DNA from: Larkinella arboricola
GTDB taxonomy: Bacteria > Bacteroidota > Bacteroidia > Cytophagales > Spirosomataceae
DNA length: 64,000 nucleotides
Assembly: GCF_003259745.1 (NCBI RefSeq)
Contig: NZ_QLMC01000003.1
Span: 124,001 to 188,000 of the forward strand
Direction of reading: 5' to 3'
The translations under genes were made by a program, and so were the position numbers. Below, in pieces: positions 42,314 to 50,699 of the stretch (the stretch's first letter is position 1; each line of letters opens with the position of its first letter). Under the pieces are notes generated by a model that worked only from the letters and a program-made list of their open reading frames with translations, was not told the origin of the DNA and searched no databases.

Positions 42314-44884
42314 ATGAAAAAGACCATTAGTATAAACATAAGCGGAGTGATCTTCCACATTGAGGAAGATGGCTACGAGAAATTAAAAGGCTATCTCACG
42401 TCGATTCAACAATACTTTTCGACCTACGAAGACAGTCAGGAAATCATTACCGACATTGAAAACCGGATTGCCGAGAAACTGCTCAATAAGCTGAAAGCCG
42501 CCGAAAAGCAGGCCAATCCCCGCCAGGTTGTTACCCTGGAGGACGTGAACGAGTTGATTCAGTCGATGGGTACCGTCGCTGATTTTGAAGCCATTGAAGA
42601 AGAAGACGTGATTGGCGCAGCCCCGGCGGGTGCCAGTCGTCCCCAACCCGTATACGAGTCGGTGCCGCCCCTTGGCGAAAGCCGTGGCCCGGGTGGTGGC
42701 AACTTTGCGGGCAGTGGTCCGGTTCCTCCGCGTCCGACGAATGCCCCGCCCCGCAAACTGTACCGCGACCTGCGCCGGAAAATTGTCGGTGGTGTTGCCT
42801 CCGGGATTGCCAATTACTTCAATATTGACCCGGTTTGGGTCCGACTCATTTTCGTTACCCTGATTCTGGCCCTGCCGCCGTTTAGCGGGGCCGTTGGCGG
42901 TGGTAGCACGGAGTTTTTCGGTAGTCTTTCCGGCTTTACGGTTGTGCTGTACATCGCCATGTGGATTGCGTTTCCGGGTTCGACAACGCTGGAAGACGAT
43001 AAGAGCGTCAAGAAATTTTACCGCAATCCGGACGACAAAGTGCTGGGCGGGGTTGCTTCGGGAATTGGTGCCTACTTTGGTATTGACTCCGGCGTGGTCC
43101 GGCTGCTGTTTGTGCTGACGATCTTCCTGTTCGGTACGGGTCTGCTTGCTTATATCGTTCTCTGGATTATTTCGCCCGAAGCCAATACGCTGACCGAAAA
43201 GATGGAAATGCAGGGGGAGCCCATTACGCTCTCGAACATCGAGAGCAATATCAAGCGTAGCCTTGATATCAATGAAACCGCCGAAGAAAGTACGCTGGCC
43301 AAAATTCTGCTGTTTCCGTTTCGGCTGATTGCCACCATTTTTAACGGACTGGCCAGTGCACTTGGACCACTGGCCCGCGGCATCGTGTCGATCATTCGGG
43401 TGCTGGCCGGGGTATTTCTGGTGGTGGTCGGATTTGGGGTCATGATTGCTGCGCTCGGCGCACTGGGAACGGTTTTCGGCCTAAAAGGCATCCACTTCGG
43501 AGGGGGCGAAATTCCGTACATGATTCAGCGTGAAATCAGTCCGTTGATGATGTTGTCGGCTTTCATCACGGCTTTTCTGCCGGGTCTAGCCCTGGCCATT
43601 CTGGGACTGATGATTATTTCGCAAAAATCCCTGGTGCCTACGGGCATCGCCCTGACGCTGCTGTCGATCTGGTTTCTGGGGCTTATTGGGCTGGCCGCCA
43701 CCGTGCCTCCGCTGGTGAGCGAATTCGGAAGCAAGAGCCATGTTGAGGAAACACAAACCATCACGCTTCCGGCCCCCATTCCGACGCTGGACATCAACGA
43801 CATTGAAGATGGAAGTATTGACTTTCATACCTCGATTGAACTGGAAGGCGTTGAAGGAACCGCCTGGACGCTGACCAAACGGCTCGAAGCGAAGGGACCA
43901 ACCCGCCAAATAGCCCAACGGAACGCCCGGACCATCATTTACAACTGGACCGTCAAAGATTCGACCCTTCGTTTCGACAATAGCTACGAAATCAAGCCGG
44001 GAGCCCGGTTCCGGGATCAGGATGTGGATGTGATGATTCATATTCCGTATGAACGTCCGTTTCGGATGACGGAAGCGTTTGCCCGCCACATCCGCAATGA
44101 ATTTGGCCATCAGGAACTGGAACGGATGAAAACCAGCATCTGGAAGTTTAGCCGCACCGACGGTCTGGTTTCCCTGACCCATCCGCGGGAATTAAATGAA
44201 GACCGTTATCAGGAAGACTTCAATACGAACGACGCCATCGATGAGGTACTCCGGAACGAGTTGGGTGACGATTTCTTCAACAAAGGCGAGTATACCCGCC
44301 AGTTTGAAGTAACCAATTTCTCAAAAATTGATATTGGCGGTGCTTTTGCCGTACGGGTGAAACAGGGTGCGGCCTTCAAGGTAGTGGCTGACGGTCGCGA
44401 GGAAGACATGGACGATCTGCGGGTTCGCGTTGACAACGGCGCCCTGCACGTTGATTTCCGCAACGAAGGGATTCTCCAGTGGCGCAACCGGAAACGCATT
44501 GGCATTACCGTCACCATGCCGGATGTCGAAACCATCCATTTTTCGGGCGCAACCCAGTCGATCATCACCGGTTTTGAAAACATCGACAAGCTGGATGTAA
44601 CGCTGAGCGGGGCCTGTAAATCGCTGCTGGACGTAAAAACAGCCCAGCTTGACATTGACCTCACGGGCGCGTCGAAGGCTACCCTGCGGGGCCGGTCGAA
44701 TCAGCTGGACGCCCAACTGTCTGGTGCCTGCAAACTGGATGCAACCAATATGACGGTGGGCCGGGCCAATGTCAATGCGGTCGGTGCCAGCAATGCCGAC
44801 TTCGGTACGGTTGAAGACCTGACTTCCAAAACCAGTGGAGCCAGCAGTGTCAACGGCCCGACGAACAGAGCGAACGAGCAGTAA
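42314..44884 (+). CDS. Double PspC-domain membrane protein with C-terminal GIN domain
   Basis: 856 residues. The N-terminal ~120 residues are soluble (ISINISGVIFHIEEDGYEK), a domain common in Bacteroidota PspC proteins, followed by a Pro/Gly linker. Two PspC domains follow: RKIVGGVASGIANYFNID (about 155-225) and DKVLGGVASGIGAYFGID (about 238-300), each with membrane segments. More hydrophobic segments span about 330-475. The C-terminal ~200 residues (FSKIDIGGAFAVRVKQG onward) form a DUF2807 head-GIN beta-helix with SGA periodicity. It is likely an inner-membrane stress or adhesion-related protein; the topology puts the GIN domain in the periplasm. Function is not established. Confidence 0.88.
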   Translation: MKKTISINISGVIFHIEEDGYEKLKGYLTSIQQYFSTYEDSQEIITDIENRIAEKLLNKLKAAEKQANPRQVVTLEDVNELIQSMGTVADFEAIEEEDVIGAAPAGASRPQPVYESVPPLGESRGPGGGNFAGSGPVPPRPTNAPPRKLYRDLRRKIVGGVASGIANYFNIDPVWVRLIFVTLILALPPFSGAVGGGSTEFFGSLSGFTVVLYIAMWIAFPGSTTLEDDKSVKKFYRNPDDKVLGGVASGIGAYFGIDSGVVRLLFVLTIFLFGTGLLAYIVLWIISPEANTLTEKMEMQGEPITLSNIESNIKRSLDINETAEESTLAKILLFPFRLIATIFNGLASALGPLARGIVSIIRVLAGVFLVVVGFGVMIAALGALGTVFGLKGIHFGGGEIPYMIQREISPLMMLSAFITAFLPGLALAILGLMIISQKSLVPTGIALTLLSIWFLGLIGLAATVPPLVSEFGSKSHVEETQTITLPAPIPTLDINDIEDGSIDFHTSIELEGVEGTAWTLTKRLEAKGPTRQIAQRNARTIIYNWTVKDSTLRFDNSYEIKPGARFRDQDVDVMIHIPYERPFRMTEAFARHIRNEFGHQELERMKTSIWKFSRTDGLVSLTHPRELNEDRYQEDFNTNDAIDEVLRNELGDDFFNKGEYTRQFEVTNFSKIDIGGAFAVRVKQGAAFKVVADGREEDMDDLRVRVDNGALHVDFRNEGILQWRNRKRIGITVTMPDVETIHFSGATQSIITGFENIDKLDVTLSGACKSLLDVKTAQLDIDLTGASKATLRGRSNQLDAQLSGACKLDATNMTVGRANVNAVGASNADFGTVEDLTSKTSGASSVNGPTNRANEQ

Positions 44885-44959
44885 CGCACCCGGCAAGCCG
44901 ATGCAACGTTTTCGTGTCTGACTGCATCTTTACCCAAAATCTTCAACTCATTACTTATA

Positions 44960-45712
44960 ATGAAAAGGTCCCTTGCCCTCTTTACCCCTCTTTTTCTGTC
45001 TACGGTCATGGTGTCCGTAGCGGCCGTGAGCCCCTCGGGAAGCCAGTTAGCGGAAATTATGAGTACCCTGACCATGCAGGAAGAAAGCCGTACGTTCAAT
45101 GTCAGCAACTTCGACAAACTGGACCTGGGCAGCGCCTTCACCATTCACGTTTCACGCGGCAGTAGCTACAAAGTAACGGCTTCCGGACGGAGTTCCGATC
45201 TGGAAGACCTGGAAGCGAACGTCAGTGGGGGCAAACTCCAGATACGTTACAAGAACAAAACGGGCTGGAACCGGAATCGCCAGCGGGTCACGGTCAACAT
45301 AACGATGCCGGAACTGAGCCGTGTGGAATTTTCGGGTGCTTCGCGTTCTGACGTAACCGGTTTTCGGAATGTGAAGGAATTGGGCATCAGCATTTCAGGG
45401 GCCTCTTCGTCCACCATTGAAGTGGATGCAGAACGCGTTACGGTCGATCTTTCCGGCGCATCGAGCGTAACCCTGACCGGACAGGCCAAACGGCTCCAGG
45501 GCGAGGTTTCCGGGGCCACAACGCTGAAAGCCTACGACCTGAAAGTAGCCAGCGCAACCGTTGATCTTTCGGGTGCCAGCAGTGCCCGAATGCACGTGAC
45601 CGACCGGCTGGAGGCAGAAGCCAGCGGAGCCAGTAATCTGACCTATCGCGGTTCAGCATCCCTCCGCTCCAATACGTCCGGCGCCAGTTCCATCAAAAGT
45701 GCCGACCGCTGA
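44960..45712 (+). CDS. Exported head-GIN (DUF2807) protein
   Basis: 250 residues. A signal peptide (KRSLALFTPLFLSTVMVSVAA) precedes one DUF2807 domain: FNVSNFDKLDLGSAFTIHVS, ELSRVEFSGASRSDVTG, then repeated strands ending in SGASS, SGATT and SGASN about every 20 residues, as in a beta-helix. It resembles the C-terminal domain of the preceding PspC protein (both have the FDK-x-DLG/FSK-x-DIG start and the SGA ladder), so duplication is likely. It lies 75 bases after it and is probably in the same operon. Confidence 0.88.
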   Translation: MKRSLALFTPLFLSTVMVSVAAVSPSGSQLAEIMSTLTMQEESRTFNVSNFDKLDLGSAFTIHVSRGSSYKVTASGRSSDLEDLEANVSGGKLQIRYKNKTGWNRNRQRVTVNITMPELSRVEFSGASRSDVTGFRNVKELGISISGASSSTIEVDAERVTVDLSGASSVTLTGQAKRLQGEVSGATTLKAYDLKVASATVDLSGASSARMHVTDRLEAEASGASNLTYRGSASLRSNTSGASSIKSADR

Positions 45713-45746
45713 TTTTAAATTAGTTACAACATAGATTGGTAGAATC

Positions 45747-45778
45747 AAAAATGCCCTCTAAGCTTAGAGGGCATTTTT
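45747..45778. terminator. Perfect palindromic terminator after the GIN gene
   Basis: A 32-bp perfect palindrome, core ATGCCCTCTAAG and complement, with A tract before and seven T after. It ends the PadR-PspC-GIN unit and also serves the convergent kduI gene. Confidence 0.9.
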
Positions 45779-45806
45779 TTGCGTTTCCGGAGCAAGGGTT
45801 TCCAAA

Positions 45807-46637
45807 CTACCGGATCTCACCCAATGGAACAAAATCCATGTCCGTAAACGTATAATTTTCTCCTGCCATCGCCCAGATGAACGAATAATGGCTGGTTCCG
45901 GCTCCCGCGTGAATCGACCAGGGCGGAGAGAGAATAGCCTGCTCATTGCCGACCAGCAGGTGACGGGTTTCCTGCGGATGACCCATCAGGTGGAAAACAC
46001 GCTGGTTGTCCGCCAGGTCGAAGTAAATATAGGCTTCCATCCGGCGGTCGTGTACGTGGGGCGGCATGGTGTTCCAGATGCTGCCGGGTTTCAACGTCGT
46101 CAGCCCCATCACCAGTTGACAGCTTTGCAGACCGTCGGCATGAATGTATTTGTAGATCGTGCGCTGATTAGCGGTTTCCTGTGCTCCCAGGTCATTGGGC
46201 GAAGCGTCCGCCGAGGTCAGTTTGGCCGTCGGGCAAGTCCGGTGCGCCGGGGTTGAGAGCAGCGCAAACCGGGCCGGCTGGTCGGCCTGAAGGCTGGCAA
46301 AAACCACCTCCTGGCTCCCTAAACCCACATATAAGCAATCCTTTTTGGCTAACTCAAACACCTGCCCATCGACCGTTACCGTACCGTCACCGCCAATATT
46401 AATGATGCCCAGTTCGCGCCGTTGCAGAAAAATATCAGCTTTCAGCTCGTCGTACGTTGGCAGTGTCTGCGGCCCCTGAACCGGCATAATTCCCCCCACA
46501 ATCATGCGGTCATAATGCGAATACACCAACTCGAACGAATCGGGTTGAAACAGGCTTTCAATCAGAAATTCGCGACGGATACGGTCGGTATCGTAGTGTT
46601 TGAAATCCGTCGGGTTCGTGGTGTACCGGGTTTGCAT
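45807..46637 (-). CDS. kduI: 5-dehydro-4-deoxy-D-glucuronate isomerase
   Basis: 276 residues from the ATG at 46637 (MQTRYTTNPTDFKHYDTD), which begins the family match; the longer frame overlaps kdsA. KduI is a cupin isomerase that converts 5-keto-4-deoxyuronate to 2,5-diketo-3-deoxygluconate during pectin or glycosaminoglycan breakdown. The metal site TMPPHVHDRRMEAYIYFDL (His, His, Glu) is intact, and GGIMPVQGPQTLP and PPWSIHAGAGTSHYSFIWAM (20 residues) agree. No other uronate genes are adjacent; kdsA lies 55 bases upstream on the same strand. Confidence 0.94.
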   Translation of the reverse strand: MQTRYTTNPTDFKHYDTDRIRREFLIESLFQPDSFELVYSHYDRMIVGGIMPVQGPQTLPTYDELKADIFLQRRELGIINIGGDGTVTVDGQVFELAKKDCLYVGLGSQEVVFASLQADQPARFALLSTPAHRTCPTAKLTSADASPNDLGAQETANQRTIYKYIHADGLQSCQLVMGLTTLKPGSIWNTMPPHVHDRRMEAYIYFDLADNQRVFHLMGHPQETRHLLVGNEQAILSPPWSIHAGAGTSHYSFIWAMAGENYTFTDMDFVPLGEIR

Positions 46638-46692
46638 AAAGATAGATCGGGTTACAAGATGCAGAAAGTAAACAACTGTTTTACAGGAACCG

Positions 46693-47520
46693 CTACGAAA
46701 TGGCCTGCCGGATGCGGAGTAACTTTTCCAGCAAACCTTCCAGTTGATCGAGCGGCAGCATATTGGCCCCGTCGGATTTGGCTTCCGAGGGTTTGGGGTG
46801 CGTTTCAATAAACAAGCCGTCGGCACCCACCGCAATAGCGGCTCTGGCAATGGTAGCAATCAGGGCCGGTTTGCCACCCGTAACGCCCGACGATTGGTTG
46901 GGCTGTTGCAGTGAATGGGTGCAATCCATTACCACCGGCACACCGTGAGCCTGCATCACCGGCAAATTACGGTAATCGACGATTAGATCGCCGTACCCGA
47001 AGGAATTGCCCCGGTCGGTCAGGAAAACCTCCGCAGCCGGGTTAACGGACTTCACTTTTTCGACGGCAAACGCCATCGAATCGCCCGACATAAACTGCCC
47101 TTTCTTGATATTGACCACCTTACCGGTCTGAGCAGCCGCCGTGAGCATATCCGTTTGTCGGCACAGAAAAGCCGGAATTTGCAGCACATCGACGTAACTG
47201 GCAGCCATAGCGGCTTCCTGCGATTCGTGAAAGTCGGTGATCGTGGGTACATCAAACCGTTCGCCCACTTCCTTTAGAATTTCCAGCGCCGGAATGTCCC
47301 CGATTCCGGTAAAAGAATCCAGCTTGGTACGGTTTGCCTTGCGGTAGGACCCTTTAAATATATACGGTATTTTCAGCCGTTCGGTCAGCGCAACCAACTT
47401 TTCGGCAATGCGCAGGGCCATGTCACGGCTTTCGATGGCGCACGGCCCGGCAATCAGGAAAAAGTTGCCGGAATCGCTATGCTTTAGTTTTGGAATGTTC
47501 ACAAGTATTTTTTCGGACAA
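46693..47520 (-). CDS. kdsA: 3-deoxy-8-phosphooctulonate synthase
   Basis: 275 residues. KdsA condenses phosphoenolpyruvate and arabinose-5-phosphate to Kdo-8-phosphate for lipid A-core. Marks: FLIAGPCAIESR, KGSYRKANRTKLDSFTG, ITDFHESQEA, VNIKKGQFM, DRGNSFGYGDLIVDYRNLP (19 residues), DCTHSLQQPNQ, FIETHPKP and SDGANMLP. The Cys in AGPC, with His, Glu and Asp in the later motifs, shows the metal-dependent class. It starts just upstream of kduI on the same strand. Confidence 0.95.
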   Translation of the reverse strand: MSEKILVNIPKLKHSDSGNFFLIAGPCAIESRDMALRIAEKLVALTERLKIPYIFKGSYRKANRTKLDSFTGIGDIPALEILKEVGERFDVPTITDFHESQEAAMAASYVDVLQIPAFLCRQTDMLTAAAQTGKVVNIKKGQFMSGDSMAFAVEKVKSVNPAAEVFLTDRGNSFGYGDLIVDYRNLPVMQAHGVPVVMDCTHSLQQPNQSSGVTGGKPALIATIARAAIAVGADGLFIETHPKPSEAKSDGANMLPLDQLEGLLEKLLRIRQAIS

Positions 47521-47894
47521 AATTACACATTTGCCCGTTCGGAAGGCAGAAAACTATTAAACAGGCGTCGCTTATAACTTTTACATAGCATCATTAGTTA
47601 ATGAATCGATCCGTTTACCGACAGCTGGAGATGCGATTTTCGGGTTACTGGTTGATTAATTTAACCATTGCCCTGCCTGTGAATCACGTACTTTGGTGAT
47701 ACCCGGCTAGGCTTATTCTCCATACCATAGTAGCTTTAGTAGACAAAATTTTATTTCGTAATAAGCTGTTAATCTGACCATTCACAAAAAAAATGGAAGG
47801 TTTTTAAACGATTTCGGTTCGAAAAAATTATTTGACAATGCTATTTTAAATCTCTTTCTTTGCACAGTTTTTAGAACCCCAAACGCATACAGAA
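47521..47894. other. Divergent intergenic region, kdsA / acpP
   Basis: 374 bases. It contains the acpP promoter (47831-47862). A small ATCAC/GTGAT inverted repeat near 47685-47702 is too weak to call. No ORF or RNA gene seen. Confidence 0.55.
47831..47862 (+). promoter_or_regulatory. acpP-fabF promoter
   Basis: TTTG (47831-47834), 20-bp spacer and TTTCTTTG (47855-47862), seven of eight matching TAnnTTTG. The leader to the acpP ATG is about 30 nt. Confidence 0.65.
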
Positions 47895-48131
47895 ATGTCA
47901 GATATTAAATCAAAAGTAATTGCAATCATTGTTGAAAAACTGGGTGTTGAGGAGTCGGAGGTCACGATGGAAGCTAGCTTCACCAACGACCTGGGCGCAG
48001 ATTCGCTCGACACCGTTGAACTGATTATGGAATTTGAAAAAGAGTTTAACATCTCTATTCCGGACGATCAGGCTGAAAATATTGGTACGGTAGGCCAGGC
48101 CGTGACGTATCTGGAAGAGAATGTGAAATAA
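47895..48131 (+). CDS. acpP: Acyl carrier protein
   Basis: 78 residues, acidic four-helix ACP. The phosphopantetheine Ser lies in [13 protein letters not shown] (DSL motif). It carries growing acyl chains in type II fatty acid synthesis in the cytosol. fabF follows after 31 bases and rnc after that, the common acpP-fabF-rnc order, so one transcript is likely from the promoter at 47831. Confidence 0.98.
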   Translation: MSDIKSKVIAIIVEKLGVEESEVTMEASFTNDLGADSLDTVELIMEFEKEFNISIPDDQAENIGTVGQAVTYLEENVK

Positions 48132-48162
48132 GCGTTTCCTTGTTTGTTTTTGAGTTTATTCT

Positions 48163-49416
48163 ATGCCTTTTAAACGAGTAGTAATCACCGGCCTGGGCGC
48201 TCTTACGCCGATTGGTAATACAGTACAAGAGTTCTGGAACGGCTTATCTGCCGGTGTAAGTGGCGCCGGTCCGATTACTAAATTCAATGCCGAAAAGTTT
48301 CGGACAAAATTCGCCTGCGAAGTCAAGGGCCTGGATGTCAACCAGTTCATTCCTCGTCAGGATGCTCGTAAAATGGACCCCTTCGCCCAATACGCGCTCA
48401 TCGTGGCCGACGAAGCGGTGAAGGATGCCGGGCTTGATCTTACCAAGCTCGATTTAACCAAAGCCGGTGTGATCTGGGGTTCCGGAATCGGAGGGCTTAA
48501 AACCTTCGAAGACGAAGTAAAAACCTACGCAACCGGCGATGGCACCCCCCGCTACAACCCCTTCTTTATTCCGAAAATGATTGCCGACAGCGCATCGGGT
48601 ATGCTCTCGATTCGTTACGGGTTTTACGGAGTTAATTATGTCACGGTATCGGCCTGTGCATCGGCCACCAACGCCATGATTGACGCCTTTAACTTCATTC
48701 GGCTGGGTCGGCTGAACATCGCCATTTCAGGCGGTTCGGAGGCTGCCGTAACGGAAGCCGGGGTCGGTGGGTTTAACGCCCTGCGGGCATTGTCGGAGCG
48801 GAACGATTCGCCGGAAACGGCATCGCGGCCCTTCGACAAAGACCGCGACGGTTTTGTGCTGGGCGAAGGGGCTGGGGCGCTTATTCTCGAAGAATACGAA
48901 CATGCCAAAGCGCGCGGAGCTAAAATCTATGCCGAACTGATCGGCGGAGGTATGTCGTCTGACGCCTACCACATTACGGCTCCCCATCCCGAAGGACTCG
49001 GCGCGGTAAACGTCATGAAAGATGCGCTCAACGACGCCCAGATTGGTCCGGAAGATGTTGATTACATCAATGTTCACGGAACGTCAACCCCGCTGGGTGA
49101 CTTTAGCGAAGCAACCGCCATCGAGAAGGTTTTTGGCGAGCATGCCTACAACCTGAACATCAGCTCAACCAAGTCGATGACGGGTCACCTGTTGGGAGCA
49201 GCCGGCGCCATTGAAGCCATTGCCTGCCTGATGGCCATGCACCACGGTGTTGTTCCACCGACAATCAACCACTTTACCGACGACGAACAATTTAACCCGA
49301 ATCTGAACTTTACGTTCAACGAAGCTCAGAAGCGCCCTATTTCTATTGCGCTCAGCAACACGTTTGGTTTTGGTGGTCATAATTTTTCTGTTATATTTCG
49401 TAAACTTGAATCCTAA
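48163..49416 (+). CDS. fabF: 3-oxoacyl-ACP synthase II
   Basis: 417 residues of the thiolase fold. The catalytic Cys is in TVSACASATNAMID, the two His in NVHGTSTPLGD and KSMTGHLLGAAGAIEA. The opening KRVVITGLGALTPIGNTV and the closing NTFGFGGHNFSVIF are typical FabF. It extends acyl-ACP with malonyl-ACP and controls membrane fluidity. It lies between acpP and rnc. Confidence 0.98.
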   Translation: MPFKRVVITGLGALTPIGNTVQEFWNGLSAGVSGAGPITKFNAEKFRTKFACEVKGLDVNQFIPRQDARKMDPFAQYALIVADEAVKDAGLDLTKLDLTKAGVIWGSGIGGLKTFEDEVKTYATGDGTPRYNPFFIPKMIADSASGMLSIRYGFYGVNYVTVSACASATNAMIDAFNFIRLGRLNIAISGGSEAAVTEAGVGGFNALRALSERNDSPETASRPFDKDRDGFVLGEGAGALILEEYEHAKARGAKIYAELIGGGMSSDAYHITAPHPEGLGAVNVMKDALNDAQIGPEDVDYINVHGTSTPLGDFSEATAIEKVFGEHAYNLNISSTKSMTGHLLGAAGAIEAIACLMAMHHGVVPPTINHFTDDEQFNPNLNFTFNEAQKRPISIALSNTFGFGGHNFSVIFRKLES

Positions 49417-49433
49417 CAGTTGTCATTAGCCGC

Positions 49434-50213
49434 GTGCAAGCCGCTTCATCCAACAACGTCCTCGATCCTATCCTCAGTTTTTTCCGGCTGCGGGGGAACA
49501 GTGAGCGCAAGAAATTCAAGCGTTCCATCGAGCACATCATTGGTGAAACTCCTTCCAACATCGGTTTATATCAACTCGCTTTTCGACACACTTCCGCATC
49601 GCGCGAAACGGGCATTAAGGGCTTCAAAGAGTCCAATGAACGGCTTGAGTACCTGGGCGATGCGGTGTTAGGGATGGTTATTGCGGAATTTCTTTTTAAA
49701 AAATTCCCCTACAAGGACGAAGGCTTCCTGACCGAAATTCGCTCCCGGATTGTCAACCGCGAAACCCTGAACGGTATTGCGCGCAAAATCGGTCTGGAAA
49801 ACCTGATTGAATACGACGGCAGCCGCAGCCGGGGCATTGTGCCTTCTCGTACGTCCATGTACGGCGATGCGCTGGAAGCCCTGGTTGGCGCCATCTATCT
49901 GGATAAAGGCTTCCGGTTTACACGCCAGTTTATCCTTAAAGAATTACTGGGGCATTATGACCTCGAAGCGTTGATCAGTAACAACGCCAACTACAAAAGC
50001 CGCCTGATTGAGTGGGCGCAGCGCGAAGGAAAAAAAGTGGAGTTCACCATCATCTCCGAACGGGGCAACAACCACTTCCGGGAGTTTATTTCGCAGGTAA
50101 CCGTTGACGATGAGCCTTTTGCGCAGGGCAGCGGCTATAGCAAGAAAAAAGCCGAGCAATCGGCCGCCGAAAAAGCCTGTGAGCAGTTGCAAATGAAGCC
50201 GGTTTCCAATTAG
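49434..50213 (+). CDS. rnc: Ribonuclease III, GTG start
   Basis: 259 residues from a GTG at 49434, 17 bases after fabF; no upstream in-frame ATG exists. The catalytic signature NERLEYLGDAVLGMVIAEFL (20 residues) and the second metal site YGDALEALVGAIYLDKGF are intact. A C-terminal double-stranded RNA-binding domain begins at NYKSRLIEWAQREGKK and ends GYSKKKAEQSAAEKACEQL. The N-terminal ~25 residues are longer than in E. coli. It processes rRNA and other structured RNA. Confidence 0.95.
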   Translation: MQAASSNNVLDPILSFFRLRGNSERKKFKRSIEHIIGETPSNIGLYQLAFRHTSASRETGIKGFKESNERLEYLGDAVLGMVIAEFLFKKFPYKDEGFLTEIRSRIVNRETLNGIARKIGLENLIEYDGSRSRGIVPSRTSMYGDALEALVGAIYLDKGFRFTRQFILKELLGHYDLEALISNNANYKSRLIEWAQREGKKVEFTIISERGNNHFREFISQVTVDDEPFAQGSGYSKKKAEQSAAEKACEQLQMKPVSN

Positions 50214-50699
50214 GCGGGTGCCTCTGCTGAGTTAATGGTCCTTCTACAGCCACCTTCCCTTATTTCCAGCCGATTTTTTTGCGTAAGGTCGGAAAGTAAC
50301 TGCTGTGTCTCTCTTCCAAACGATCTGCCGATTTAGCATCATTTCCCGAAAGGATTTACGGTTATTTGTGGAATAGCCTGTCAAATTGACTAGGCATTCT
50401 GCCAAAAGTCTTACTACAACCAGCCATAATGACATAATTCTGGACAAACATTCGACTGGTACGGATGTTGTCTTTTAAGGAGTATAGTTTATACATCCTG
50501 ATCCGAAAGCTATGCATCGGATTCTGATTTTTTCATTTATTCAGCGTACACTTTCTGAATACCGGTGCAATCAACATTCGTTCGTTAAAATTTGTTAATT
50601 GCGTTATTAATGCGAATTTTTGGAAAAGCGGATTTCGTTATCTCTTTGAACTGATACGAAAGCAGTAAACGACCCCTTTTAGAATCTTAGAATCAAGTC
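50214..50699. other. Intergenic region upstream of the DegP-like gene
   Basis: 486 bases with no convincing gene. TTTG (50619-50622), 18-bp spacer and TCTCTTTG (50641-50648) form a plausible promoter for the protease gene, with a leader of about 45 nt. A weak hairpin (ATCCGA/TCGGAT, 50501-50522) followed by a T run is the only other structure seen. Confidence 0.5.
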
